A stretch of 64,000 nt of DNA. Origin: Trichomonas vaginalis G3 (lineage: Eukaryota > Parabasalia > Trichomonadida > Trichomonadidae). Shown one piece after another: positions 19,800 to 29,123 of the stretch. The stretch covers positions 28,984,082-29,048,081 of the forward strand of contig NC_067207.1 in assembly GCF_026262505.1 (NCBI RefSeq), given 5' to 3'. Each line of letters starts with the position of its first letter. The stretch's first letter is position 1. A program made the translations under genes and the position numbers. The notes beneath the pieces were generated by a model, which was not told the origin of the DNA, did not search any database, and worked only from the letters and a program-made list of their open reading frames with translations.

Positions 19800-20512
19800 C
19801 TTATATACGAAAAAAAGAGATCTGACATTGTGTCAGATCTCAGTAAAAGTGACATTTACATGTCAAAAAAAATAGAATGAGTTTAAGTAATTAAAATTGA
19901 GGGTGAGAGTAGTATTGTATGAAATAATATCTCTCACCCTCCAATTCATCCTATGGCGCCGAAAAAATTTTGGTGAAATGCGACCACATTTCACCAAAAT
20001 TTCTCGGCGCCATATAGAGAACTAGAGCCTGTGAGGTACTGATACTATCCATGTACCTCGCAGGCTCTAGTTCCAAGCCAAAATGGCTAAAAATTGCCCG
20101 CAATTGTTCACATTGCGGGCAATTTTTAGCCATTTTGGCTGGGAATTGGAGGGTGAGAGTAGTATTGTATGAAATAATATCTCTCACCCTCCAATTCATC
20201 CTATGGCGCCGAAAAAATTTTGGTGAAATGCGACCACATTTCACCAAAATTTCTCGGCGCCATATAGAGAACTAGAGCCTGTGAGGTACTGATACTATCC
20301 ATGTACCTCGCAGGCTCTAGTTCCAAGCCAAAATGGCTAAAAATTGCCCGCAATTGTTCACATTCCCATCTTTTGTTGGTAAGACGAAGAATATGAAATA
20401 AATTATGAAGAAGATAATGATGAATAAAATATCACTTTTTATATTTTTGACACGTAAAGTTGTCACTTTTCTGTCAAACTGTTTTTATCGTTTTCGTATA
20501 TAACAAGTTTAG
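19800..20512. mobile_element. Non-autonomous DNA element H2 with hairpin array
   Basis: Imperfect terminal inverted repeats of about 70 bp: TTATATACGAAAA near 19801 and its complement near 20500, then AAAAGTGACA and TGTCAAAAA further in on both sides. No coding capacity. The body is a 250-bp unit of four hairpins repeated almost twice. An extra small hairpin (AGATCTGACATTGTGTCAGATCT) sits just inside the left end. A short flanking repeat (AAGAGTTT / AAGTTTA) may be the target duplication but is not exact. Confidence 0.65.
19895..20364. repeat. Hairpin array: four hairpins, duplicated in tandem
   Basis: Unit hairpins: 19895-19946, 19953-20013, 20019-20073 and 20076-20140, with stems about 20-29 bp and loops about 7-16 nt. 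The unit repeats from about 20145 with period 250, and the last hairpin is cut off at 20364. The two copies look identical, so the duplication is recent. Same architecture as 15261-16243 but with different stem sequences. Confidence 0.85.
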
Positions 20513-20721
20513 GTAAGGATGTAAAGAGAATACTTACTGATATTATACTTTTCCCCGGATTGTCCGAAGACGATTTCATGGAACTTATGAAAGAGTCCAT
20601 GGCAGGTAAGTTTGACAGACATGAACTATGGGAGAAGTACAAAGTCATACAAGACCCTCATACTTCTTTCAGAATTCATATCTACGCAAACAAAGTTCAA
20701 ATTGTAAAAAGTCAAGCTTGA

Positions 20722-21139
20722 AAAATGTAAGTGTTTTAGTCTTAGTCTGTTGTGGTGCTGGGGCTGTCGGTTCTTCTGGCTTTGGAAGGCATTCAGGAAG
20801 AGGAACGTCAGTCATCCGTTTGTGTCCTGTTGGAAGGAAAAACTTTTCCAGTTGTCGGGAAAATATTTTCCAGTTGTCGGGAAATTTTTTTTCTGTCGGA
20901 AGGAAAAACTTTTTCTGAAGTTTGACCAAAAAGTTCTCAATTTTCGAAAATTTGAATGGTTTACGGACGAACAACAGGAAAATTTTTTCCAGTTGTCGGG
21001 AAAATTTTTTCCAGTTGTCGGGAAATTTTTTTCCTGTCGGAAGGAAGGACTCGGAATGCCAGAAGGATTTGACAAGACAATTTACCTTATAGAGCTACCT
21101 GAGTCATCTGAAGTCAAGCTTGAAAAATAAATGGTTCAT
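20722..21139. repeat. Short tandem repeats of CAGTTGTCGGGAAAATTTTTTC type
   Basis: Between the ATPase and KilA-N genes. Units of about 22-24 bp built on CAGTTGTCGGGAAA and CTGTCGGAAGGAAAAA recur from about 20838 to 20915 and again 20985-21045. The stretch is bracketed by GTCAAGCTTGAAAAA at 20712 and 21113, suggesting that it expanded inside a short direct repeat. A Pro-rich minus-strand stretch (PLPECLPKPEEPTAPAPQQ, about 20750-20810) may be gene debris. Confidence 0.55.
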
Positions 21140-21919
21140 TTACTCTGCTTGTTTGAAGTTGTCAAAATACTCTGTTATTTTTTCTTTCAGTAGCGGCAAA
21201 TCTTCTTTGAAGGTAAGTATTGTACAACCTTTAATATCATAGTGTGTTTGAGGTAACGTATCTTGAACTATTTGTTTCACATCTTCATTCGGTGTCATTG
21301 AAATCGGTAAGTTTTCGCGATAGAACCAATTTCTGTCAGATTTGTAAATCTTAGCAAGGTCGTAAAAGCTTTTGTTGTTTCTTCTGACTAAATGCAACAT
21401 AACCATATCTCTGTCTTCTTCATTTTCCATCTCTTCAGTATAAATCATATACTTATAGTTCTTTTCCTTTCCTTTTGGTACCGAACGTGGTATTCTTTTC
21501 TGTATGTTTTTGTCTTCTTTCATCATATCTTCTCTCTGCTTTGTACAAAGTTCGTCAAGTAGCATAAGTATGTAGATTGCATAACGAGGTGAAGCCCACA
21601 TTGCTATTGAACTAACTAGGAACTTATGAACATATATACCTTTTAGATGTGATGGTAAGTTTTGTCTGTCTTGGTACATCTTTTTAAGTTCTACATGTTC
21701 AAACTCACTGAGGAGTTCATGAGTGCTATTTAATTCAAACCAGTCTTGTGGTTTCTTAGTGTCGGGTGCAAAACATGCTGTCAAAATACTTTGCATTTGG
21801 TACATGTCATCTTTGACCGAACGAATGAGACGGAGTTGTTTGTTTAACTGAACCCACTCATATTCTTCACTTATGGCTTCATGAACGATAGCAGTTGTTG
21901 TGTTCTCTGTTGTTGTCAT
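21140..21919 (-). CDS. KilA-N-type protein, 259 aa
   Basis: Intact copy of the gene cut off at position 1. The KilA-N core lies at residues ~75-125 (FELNSTHELLSEF, then KGIYVHKFLV and IAMWASPRYAIY). It is followed by a helical region with several basic stretches and a C-terminal half with LPQTHYDIKGCTILTFKEDL. Start at MTTTEN, since the paralogue has its ATG in the same place. Likely DNA-binding. It heads a minus-strand module of KilA-N, KilA-N/GIY-YIG and U1 that is duplicated in P1a. Confidence 0.7.
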   Translation of the reverse strand: MTTTENTTTAIVHEAISEEYEWVQLNKQLRLIRSVKDDMYQMQSILTACFAPDTKKPQDWFELNSTHELLSEFEHVELKKMYQDRQNLPSHLKGIYVHKFLVSSIAMWASPRYAIYILMLLDELCTKQREDMMKEDKNIQKRIPRSVPKGKEKNYKYMIYTEEMENEEDRDMVMLHLVRRNNKSFYDLAKIYKSDRNWFYRENLPISMTPNEDVKQIVQDTLPQTHYDIKGCTILTFKEDLPLLKEKITEYFDNFKQAE

Positions 21920-22007
21920 ATCTGTCTTTACATACAAAATAAAAAATAAAATAAAAATAAAATTAGCGTTATTTTCTGACTTTCACAAAAGACCAAAAAT
22001 AAACGCT

Positions 22008-22619
22008 TTACATGTATTTTTCAGCAACTTCGTCAAATAATTTTATAGCTTTCTCTATCTCATCTACTTCAAACGTTTCTTTACCTTTCATGGGAGCACC
22101 ATACAATTTCTCAAACTTTTCAAGCAGTTCTGTTTCTGCAGCTCTCATATCGTTAACGAACACAACCTTGACTCTATTGACTGTACTGTCATATCTTTGA
22201 GTTATATTATATGTTCTTCCTATCTTATATCTCTTTGTATTGAAGTCCTTCGGTTTCTGAACGATGTAAAGTAAGCCCTCACTGCAACGTTCCGTATCGA
22301 ATGAACCATATGTTATGAAGTTATATCCAACAACTGGGTCAATCCATAACAAAACTATTGGTATAAGACTTTTGTCAATGAGATATGCTGTAGTTCCATA
22401 GAATCTTACCGATATCATAAGCTCAGGATTTCTTGTCAAAATTTTCTGAGTTGAAGCATTTCTAACCCAGTCGTGTGGTTTCTTTCCAGATGGAGATAAA
22501 ATGTCTGACAAAGAATATTTCTTGTATTTCTTTGAGTATCTTACGTTTAAATCACCTATTCTAACCACTTTGGTGTCATTGTCTATCTTTTTAACTGTTT
22601 CAAACTCAGTGTTTGTCAT
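22008..22619 (-). CDS. KilA-N plus GIY-YIG (T5orf172-like) protein, 203 aa
   Basis: Intact. N-terminal RIGDLNVRYSKKYKKYSLSD and a W-containing segment (HDWVRNASTQKILTRNPEL) form the DNA-binding part. Residues ~120-190 form a T5orf172/GIY-YIG-like domain: GLLYIVQ, YKIGRTYNITQRY, a V-rich strand, and AAETELLEKFEKLYG. This fold is found in nucleases and in viral proteins without proven activity. Leader TATTTTGTATGTAAAGACAGAAAATG. Confidence 0.65.
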   Translation of the reverse strand: MTNTEFETVKKIDNDTKVVRIGDLNVRYSKKYKKYSLSDILSPSGKKPHDWVRNASTQKILTRNPELMISVRFYGTTAYLIDKSLIPIVLLWIDPVVGYNFITYGSFDTERCSEGLLYIVQKPKDFNTKRYKIGRTYNITQRYDSTVNRVKVVFVNDMRAAETELLEKFEKLYGAPMKGKETFEVDEIEKAIKLFDEVAEKYM

Positions 22620-23062
22620 TTTCTGTCTTTACATACAAAATAAAAAAAAATATTTTAAAAAAACTAACTTTTATTTTTCTATCTTGTATAAAAGATATGA
22701 TTTCAGGGATTTTTTTGACGAAGTGTCAAAGTTCACTTGGTAAAAAAAATACAGTTATATCATGAAATTTGGTCATTTTTTCACGATTTCAGGGATTTTT
22801 TTGGCGACTGGGTTTTTTTACTACTCGCAATTTTTCACGATTTTCGAATGGAATCTCTATCCTTGGTTTTTCGAGGGTAGCAAGCATATGAGGAAATTCA
22901 TGAAATTTGGTCATTTTTTTCGGCAAAAATATATTTTAGGTGAAGATGGTTTTTAGGTGTCACCAGGTCACTCGGTCCCTCGGTCAACTAACATCTTTTT
23001 GAAAATGGTGACAACATGACATTTTGACAACAGTCCAGGAAATAAACTTCATCGTATATGTT
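22620..23062. repeat. Intergenic repeats including the conserved ~60-bp Polinton repeat
   Basis: Contains two copies of a CATGAAATTTGGTCATTTTTT unit and, at 22957-23034, the intergenic repeat made of a CACTCGGTCCCTCGGTCAAC stretch, then AACATCTTTTTGAAAAT and ACAACATGACATTTTGACAA. This repeat recurs inverted at 24269-24348 and 25519-25598, and as long arrays in P2 (46340-47020, 49405-49960). It lies just past the 3' end of the U1 gene. Confidence 0.7.
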
Positions 23063-23941
23063 TTACAAGCGTTTTACATGGTATATGTTGTGATGGTTCA
23101 TGACTTTAAACAGTTTTGTGGCTTCTATTTCTTCACGAAGGAGATCAAAAGTTTTAACTATGCCGAAGGTTTCTTTATATTTCTTCTTGACATCAGATAG
23201 AAGGAAATCGTCAGCTGTTGGATAGTTTTTGTTCAGAAATGTCAACATGTCCATTTTATCTTCTGCTGGTTTCTCTGCTTCTTTCTTTAAGTCAGCATAG
23301 TCGTTTCGCATACGTTCTATCTCTTTGACGGAGTAGTTATATTTCCTCATTGCTGCTTTACATTTTGAACATTGTGGGTTCATTTTAGCATTGTACATTG
23401 AAATTTGTCCTGCTAAAACAACTAAGGCGTAAATGGTTTTCTTTAACTCAAAGGCTGCTGGTTTTATTTGTCCATTCCATACTTTACCTCTTCTATCTTT
23501 ATCTCTTATCTGCCATACACATTTTGCAACTAACGAAACAAAGTTGTCGTAGGTCTTAAATTCTTCAGATTCATATATGTCCATGACTTTGTGGTTGCAA
23601 TGAAATCCAAGAAACTCATAGTTAACCTTACGTATGAACTTCTTTATTTCTACTGAGTCGGTTGCTTTGACTTCTATTTCATCGAATTCAGGAATAGTAA
23701 GCTTTTGTTGTTGTATTTCAGGAAGTTTAGGTAGATGTTCCACCAGGTCCTGCATTTCATAAAGATACTGTTCATTTGTTTCATCTTTTGCAGTGCAATC
23801 TAAATCTCCTTGGAGAAGTTCCTGCTTTATCTTCTGGATTTCTGTTTCGAAAGTATATGAAGAAGGAATGAAGCTTTTCATCTCTACTAACATTGAAGTT
23901 GGGTTCATGACTAACGAGTTTGGTAAAGTTGTTGCTAACAT
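23063..23941 (-). CDS. Conserved Polinton protein family U1, 292 aa
   Basis: Intact counterpart of 1284-2250. N-terminal NSLVMNPTSMLVEMKSFIP; a Cys/His cluster around LGFHCNHKVMD; a Cys pair NPQCSKCKAAMRKYNYS; a long charged helix (KEIERMRNDYADLKKEAEK); C-terminal LSDVKKKYKETFGIVKTFDL. The Cys/His residues could form a zinc site. Function unknown. Third member of the mobile KilA-N module. Confidence 0.55.
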   Translation of the reverse strand: MLATTLPNSLVMNPTSMLVEMKSFIPSSYTFETEIQKIKQELLQGDLDCTAKDETNEQYLYEMQDLVEHLPKLPEIQQQKLTIPEFDEIEVKATDSVEIKKFIRKVNYEFLGFHCNHKVMDIYESEEFKTYDNFVSLVAKCVWQIRDKDRRGKVWNGQIKPAAFELKKTIYALVVLAGQISMYNAKMNPQCSKCKAAMRKYNYSVKEIERMRNDYADLKKEAEKPAEDKMDMLTFLNKNYPTADDFLLSDVKKKYKETFGIVKTFDLLREEIEATKLFKVMNHHNIYHVKRL

Positions 23942-24064
23942 GTTCTTACAATAAAAATAAAAAATATTTTTTTTAAAAAACTAACTTTTTTTATTTCAGC
24001 ACAAAATTCAAGAGTTTTGGTTGAAAAAACAGGTGGAGCCAAAAGTGGCTCGACCTCAAAACAA

Positions 24065-24126
24065 GCATTTTGTGAAGAATATACCAACCGCCGGAATTCC
24101 GGCGGTTGCTTTTTATACAAAATTCA
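24065..24126 (+). repeat. 62-bp inverted duplicate of a KilA-N gene segment with 22-bp palindrome
   Basis: Matches the complement of 24802-24863, which lies inside the KilA-N gene at 24390-25052, at every base I compared. In its middle is a 22-bp perfect palindrome (CCGCCGGAATTCCGGCGG core), very GC-rich for this region. It sits upstream of U1. Short tandem GAAGAAGTC[A/T]TGACAAAACAT units follow at about 24145-24255. Confidence 0.75.
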
Positions 24127-24389
24127 ACGGGTGAAAGAATACGAAGAAGAAGTCATGACAAAACATATACGAAGAAGTCTTGACAAAACATTTACGATGA
24201 AGAAGTCATGACAAAACATATACGAAGAAGTCTTGACAAAACATATACGAAGAAGTCTATTTCCTGTGTTGTTGTCAAAATGTCATGTTGTCACCATTTT
24301 CAAAAAGATGTTAGTTGACCGAGTGACCGAGTGACCTGGTGACACCTAAAATATATTTTTGCCGAATTCAATAAAAATAAATGGTTCAT

Positions 24390-25052
24390 TTACTCACAAT
24401 ATTTTTGTACAAAACGACCCCAAACTTTTAACTTCTTTTCTGCAGCTTCTAATGAAATTTTAGCGAGTTCATATTCTCTAAATTCTCTCTTTAAATCTTC
24501 TTGTTCCCATTGGTCTAGTTCGTATGGAGAGTCTCTATAACCATAACATATCTCACGTTCATGTTCTATTTGTTTTTCGCACATTTTTCTAACTTCTTGT
24601 TCGAACAAAGGTTTTGCATTCTCTACTGTATCTTCAAGTTCTTCTTCATCTAATTTCTCATGAACTTTCTTGTCTATGGAGTCCATAATTTTTCCAACTG
24701 CTATACAATATTTTGGAGAAGCCCACATTGCTATATAGTTTACAAGTCTTGGGTCTACATACGTTCCTCTAACCTGTTTGATTTCATCAGGAATTCCTGC
24801 ATGAATTTTGTATAAAAAGCAACCGCCGGAATTCCGGCGGTTGGTATATTCTTCACAAAATGCCTTATAATACTCTTCCCAGGACTTATTTTCCAACAAC
24901 TTTCTAAAGTCTTTCCTAAACTGCTGACACATATTTGTTACATTTATATAACCATCCTTGTCTCTACGTAAGACTTCAATACCGTTATAGGTGCCTTTTG
25001 TGAATGTTTCGCCATTAGATTTGTTCGTGAACGTTTTTGCTTCGACTGTCAT
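24390..25052 (-). CDS. KilA-N domain protein, 220 aa
   Basis: A clear KilA-N domain at residues ~10-125: RRDKDGYINVTNMCQQFRKD (the classic strand-helix with the N-x-T-x-x-C signature), then YVDPRLVNYIAMWASPKYCI. The C-terminal half is a charged coiled-coil-like helix rich in Glu. The insert TNRRNSGG in the domain is encoded by the 22-bp palindrome and may be an add-on. Probable DNA-binding regulator or accessory factor. Third KilA-N gene of P1b, with no copy in the visible part of P1a. Confidence 0.75.
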   Translation of the reverse strand: MTVEAKTFTNKSNGETFTKGTYNGIEVLRRDKDGYINVTNMCQQFRKDFRKLLENKSWEEYYKAFCEEYTNRRNSGGCFLYKIHAGIPDEIKQVRGTYVDPRLVNYIAMWASPKYCIAVGKIMDSIDKKVHEKLDEEELEDTVENAKPLFEQEVRKMCEKQIEHEREICYGYRDSPYELDQWEQEDLKREFREYELAKISLEAAEKKLKVWGRFVQKYCE

Positions 25053-25624
25053 TTCAGTTCTTACAATAAAAATAAAAAATATTTTTTTTAAAAAACTAAC
25101 TTTTTATTTTTTGGTGGTACGTCGGACATTGTCTTGAAACAGTACAAATATTGTCTTGAAACAGTACAAATATTGTCTTGAAACAGTGCAAATATTGTTC
25201 TGAAACAGTACAAATATTGTTCTGAAAAAGTACAAGTATTGTTCTGAAAAAGTACAAGTCTTGTTCTGAAAAAGTACAAATATTGTTCTGAAACAGAAAA
25301 TTTTTCTCACAAATTGAGAGCTTTTACGGGAAATTTGTTCTGAAAAAGTACAAGTCTTGTTCTGAAAAAGTACAAGTCTTGTTCTGAAAAAGTACAAGTA
25401 TTGTTCTGAAACAGTGCAAGACTAGTTCTGAGATCCAACCATCTCACCTAAAATATATTTTTGGGTCTTTTACGCTCATGTTTGACAAAACATATACGAT
25501 GAAGTTTATTTCCTGTGTTGTTGTCTAAATGTCATGTTGTCTCATTTTTTCAGAGAAGTTAAAATGACCGAGTGACCGAGTGACCTGGTGACACCTAAAA
25601 ACCATCTACCCTAAAATATATTTT
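25053..25624. repeat. 21-22-bp tandem repeats and another ~60-bp Polinton repeat
   Basis: From about 25128 to 25422, some thirteen units of the type TTGTTCTGAAAAAGTACAAG (variants with GTCTTGAAACAGTACAAATA), interrupted once near 25300. Because the period is mostly a multiple of three, long but meaningless frames appear on the minus strand. At 25519-25598 the conserved intergenic repeat (ATGTCATGTTGT, GACCGAGTGACCGAGTGACC) lies just past the 3' end of the gene at 25625. Confidence 0.75.
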
Positions 25625-26484
25625 TCAATACTTTTTCAGCACTTTTCCGTAGTTGTATATGAAAGACAATTCGAGATAAAAGTCATAGTACAATGGTATT
25701 ATATGCTGCACACCATTTGTTGTGAACCAAACTTGAAAGTCAGAGAAACTGTTACTAGGTGGTTCGTAGAATTTAGAAGCAAAGTCATAAAAGTCCTTAC
25801 CGATACATAGAAAACTATTGTTGCTTGAACTGAAACTTGCATGACACATAACATTTTGAGGGTCAAACACGTTTCTATAAACTGTCAAATCTGCTGGTGG
25901 AAGTATAAATTTAAATGGACCATCTGGTGGTAATGGTTCGTTCTGGTTTAGTAACCGAAGAAATTGTGCCCAAGAACGTTTGTCTACTTTCCAAAATAAA
26001 AACTCTGTATCTCTTGGAGGGTTAATTTCAATCTTTTGAAATGAAACGGTGGAGTTCATCTTGTCATATTCTAGTTTCAGATAGTATGTTCCATTTAGTA
26101 AAGAGTCGTATTTTCTTGAAATTCCCAATAGTATTTGTTCATTTGAGTTTGAAAGTCATTTAGAGTTTTTTCAAGACTTTCGTCTGAACGAACTGTAAAG
26201 ATCCTCATTTCATCAAATTTGTCTATTAGACCATCAGAACCTTTATACTGCCCATGAAAATATACTGCGAACATAAACGCGTTAGTTCTATTTGAAAACA
26301 AAACTCTTCTAAATCCTATTGCCTTTGCATCTGAAGGACTTTGAAGCCAACGAACTGGATAGTCAAACCTGTATGCTCGGGATGAAATTTCTTCATCTGA
26401 AATAGTCCTACCAGCATTTGTAAAGATATAGTCTAACGGTTTTGTATCTGCTACTTTTGTTCTTTGTTTTTCAACCTGAAGCAT
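25625..26484 (-). pseudogene. YP-family virion protein, broken
   Basis: Second YP-family gene of P1b. N-terminal RAYRFDYPVRWLQSPSDAKA and IGFRRVLFSNRT; C-terminal HASFSSSNNSFLCIGKDFYD, SFSDFQVWFTTNG and FYLELSFIYNYG. Close in pattern to the intact 282-residue copy at 32327-33175. Broken once. Leader TATATTTTTACATATATTAAATG. Confidence 0.55.
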
Positions 26485-26572
26485 TTAATATATGTAAAAA
26501 TATATGGTTTTAAAAACGTTTTTATTTCATGCAATGTTTTATTTCATGCAATGTTTTATTTCATGCAATGTT

Positions 26573-28709
26573 TTATTTCATGCAATGTTTTATTTCTGTG
26601 CCGTCTTCAAGTATGCCCCAGTACTTACGCTTGGAGAGGACATGAACTTCGGAAAATACCTTATCTAGCTTAAAACAGCCCATCTTTTCACCGACCATTC
26701 CCATTTCAATGAGTTTGTTGTATCCTTCTTCGTTCGTCATGAGCGCGTCAATGTTCTCATAGTAAACCTTCACTTTGGATTTGACTTCGGAGAAGAATTT
26801 GTTGTAGTTGTCAAGGACTGCTTTTGCGAACTGAGGGTAAGACCAATGTTCGACAATAGATTTTAATGTGGTTACTAAGCCATTTTGACCTTGAGTGAAC
26901 TCGTACTTCAAAACAAAAGGAGAAAACCTTTCAACAAAGTTGTCGACCTTCTCATAATGTTTACTCTTCATCTTTTGAGGTTTCTTAATGGAATATCCCC
27001 ATGTCGAATTCATAAGCAATTTGAGTGTCATTGCAAGTTTGGGGTTTGAAGCTTTCCTAATATCATACAGTTGTTGTATGACTTTTCCAACTGTATAGTT
27101 CCTTCCCGGGAACTCACCATCTTCGTTTGGAATTCCAGTCGAATATATTGGACAAACCTCATGTACGCAGCGTTAAGGTCGACATAGTATATTTTTTCAT
27201 CTGAGTCGAACTTGTCGCAACCAATTGGTCCAGTTTGTGGAAATTCAAGTGAGTCTCTTATCTTCTGAGAAACTTCTCCTGTTATCTCATAAACATCGTC
27301 GAAGCAACCTGTTTCATATAAAACCTTCTGACCTAACTCAGATGCTCTCCAATACAATTTGACGTCAATTGGATGTCTCAATGGAAGTTTGTTTATAGCA
27401 TCTTGAAGTTCTTGGAACCTCATTGGAAGTTCTTCTGGTTCAGGTTGGTATCCGAACAAACCAACTCCTTGTGGAACTGTGTACTTCTTTTGTACTATAA
27501 CTTTGTCTGGAACAACTTTTGGTCTTGCTAACAATGAAAAGTTTGTTTCGTCTTTTGGTACAAAGTTTCTGTCAGCTTGTCATCTGGAATTGGTTCCAAC
27601 AAACCTTTCTCGAAAAGAATGTTAACAGCTCTGACAATGTTGCACTTGCCTTTTCCGAACAATGGGTTTGTAAGACTTTCGTTCAACATGAAGTGGTTGT
27701 GGACAAGTACAATCTTCAACCATGGTAAGTCTTTGTCAACAACATAGTCGTCATGTGAAGAACCTTTAGCTGTAGGTATGTTGACTCGGATATTGACATT
27801 TGCCAACGGTGCAATTTTTGCCAATTGACCTCTGAGAATGTACCTTGTCTTCACACATGACTCAAGATACTTCATTTTCTCATCTGTAACAAGACCAGAG
27901 TTCCTGAGACATGTAAGAATACAAGGTTCGTTGACAATTGTTTCAATTGAATTGTAAATTCCATACCTTGTCAAGTCAATGTCAGACTTATTTCTGAAGG
28001 GGAAGTATCCAGCATGTTGTCTGACTGCTTGAGGGTTAGGTTGGTACCATTCGAACTTGACACTTGCAATTCCTTCAATTGCATTCAAAATGTCTGAGTC
28101 GGAGTCAACCATTTGTTCTCTCTTTGTAGTCTTGAAAGCGTCAAGAAGTTGTGCGGCTGTTGTGACATTGCCATGTGCATAGTAAATGTGACCATCCAAA
28201 TCTGTTATGGTCAATCTGAGATTGTGTCCTTTCTTATTTCCGTCTTGTATGGCAGCAAGTACACCCATGAAGCCTTCTTTGTTCTTTCCTTCGTCAAAGT
28301 TTACTGTAAAGGTTCGACCAGAAGTAATTTGACTTCTAACTTCACGGTACTTTTCATATGCATATCTTGTTCTTTCCATGGGAACATGTGCGTCTTCACC
28401 TTTTCCTTTTTTCCTTCTCAAAGGATGCAATTGTTCGTCATGTTTCCAGTAGAATCTGGCAAAGCCGTCGTGTCCTTCAACTTGAGGTTCACTAACATCG
28501 AAAGGCATGTCCATAAGACGTTCTTCTTCTAACCTTTCTAGTCTGTTTGGATAATTTGCACGTGCTGTTTCCAAATCCATTTCGTAGCGAAGACCAGACA
28601 ATTTGTCATAGACTTTTATGGGTCTTCCCTTCCTATATTTAAAATTCTTCGAAACTCTCCAACCATATCTTTGCAACTCTGCTTTTATTCTAGCAGATTT
28701 TCTATCCAT
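26573..28709 (-). pseudogene. Family B DNA polymerase (divergent, exonuclease not evident), broken
   Basis: Motif A appears as EKIYYVDLNAAYMRF, motif B as LKLLMNSTWGYSIKKP, and a motif C candidate as VYYENIDALMTN, in order. The first ~400 residues (RYGWRVSKNFKYRKGRPIKV, VNFDEGKNKEGFMGVLAAI, LKIVLVHNHFMLNESL) show no obvious Exo I/II motifs, unlike the P2 polymerase. The match is to the protein-primed viral/Polinton group, but to a lineage distinct from that of P2. It would replicate the linear element. Broken, about two breaks. Confidence 0.75.
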
Positions 28710-28754
28710 TCTATATGGGGCATTTTTTATAAAAATAAAAAATATGTTTTTTCT

Positions 28755-28979
28755 TTACTTTACATAACCGCCTGCTGCCATAAGTCTTTGACGCCAACCC
28801 ATACCAGCTAATGAAGGTTGACTTGGTTTAGTTTCCAAACTAAACTTTGGTTTTGGTTTATCTTCAGTTTTTGGTTTTTCTTCTTCTATCGGTTTTTCGT
28901 CACTTTTCGGTTCCTCTGACTTTACTTCACTTGCAGGAACAGTTGTGTCGTCAACATCTTCATAAATATCATATGCCAT
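28755..28979 (-). CDS. Acidic Pro/Lys/Glu protein, 74 aa
   Basis: MAYDIYEDVDDTTVPASEV followed by KPIEEEKPKTEDKPKPK-type low complexity and a short ordered tail (SLAGMGWRQRLMAAGGYVK). Intact. Directly upstream on the same strand (28980-29127) is an open stretch (VYFTDQQFIIEHLIDLESKY) without its own ATG. Small virion or core protein is a guess. Confidence 0.4.
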   Translation of the reverse strand: MAYDIYEDVDDTTVPASEVKSEEPKSDEKPIEEEKPKTEDKPKPKFSLETKPSQPSLAGMGWRQRLMAAGGYVK

Positions 28980-29123
28980 TTGTTTTTGTTTTTCCTTTCA
29001 ACTTTTTGTGTTTGTTGTAAAGTTTAGAATATTTCGACTCTAAGTCAATGAGATGTTCTATAATGAACTGTTGGTCAGTGAAGTAAACTTTTCCATCTGT
29101 TGTCTCGAAAGCTCCTTCAGACT

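Larger units (their letters stand above)
19135..20721 (+). pseudogene. Packaging ATPase (A32/FtsK-HerA type), interrupted and broken
   Basis: Walker A APPGSGKTFTYL; Walker B CLLILDDFASHPL, with the characteristic hydrophobic-DD pair; sensor region VVICVQTAKS; and, past the insertion, the C-terminal IILFPGLSEDDFMEL stretch. This order is that of A32-like viral packaging ATPases. Hairpin element H2 sits in the gene at about 19800-20512. Expected role: loading element DNA into capsids. Confidence 0.75.

Noticed and set aside
19951-20275. Frames on both strands across the H2 hairpins
   Set aside because: They run through palindromes on both strands equally, so they are a by-product of the inverted repeats.
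25104-25397. Minus-strand frames of about 60-100 residues rich in Phe, Leu and Cys
   Set aside because: Produced by the 21-22-bp tandem repeats; no independent coding evidence.
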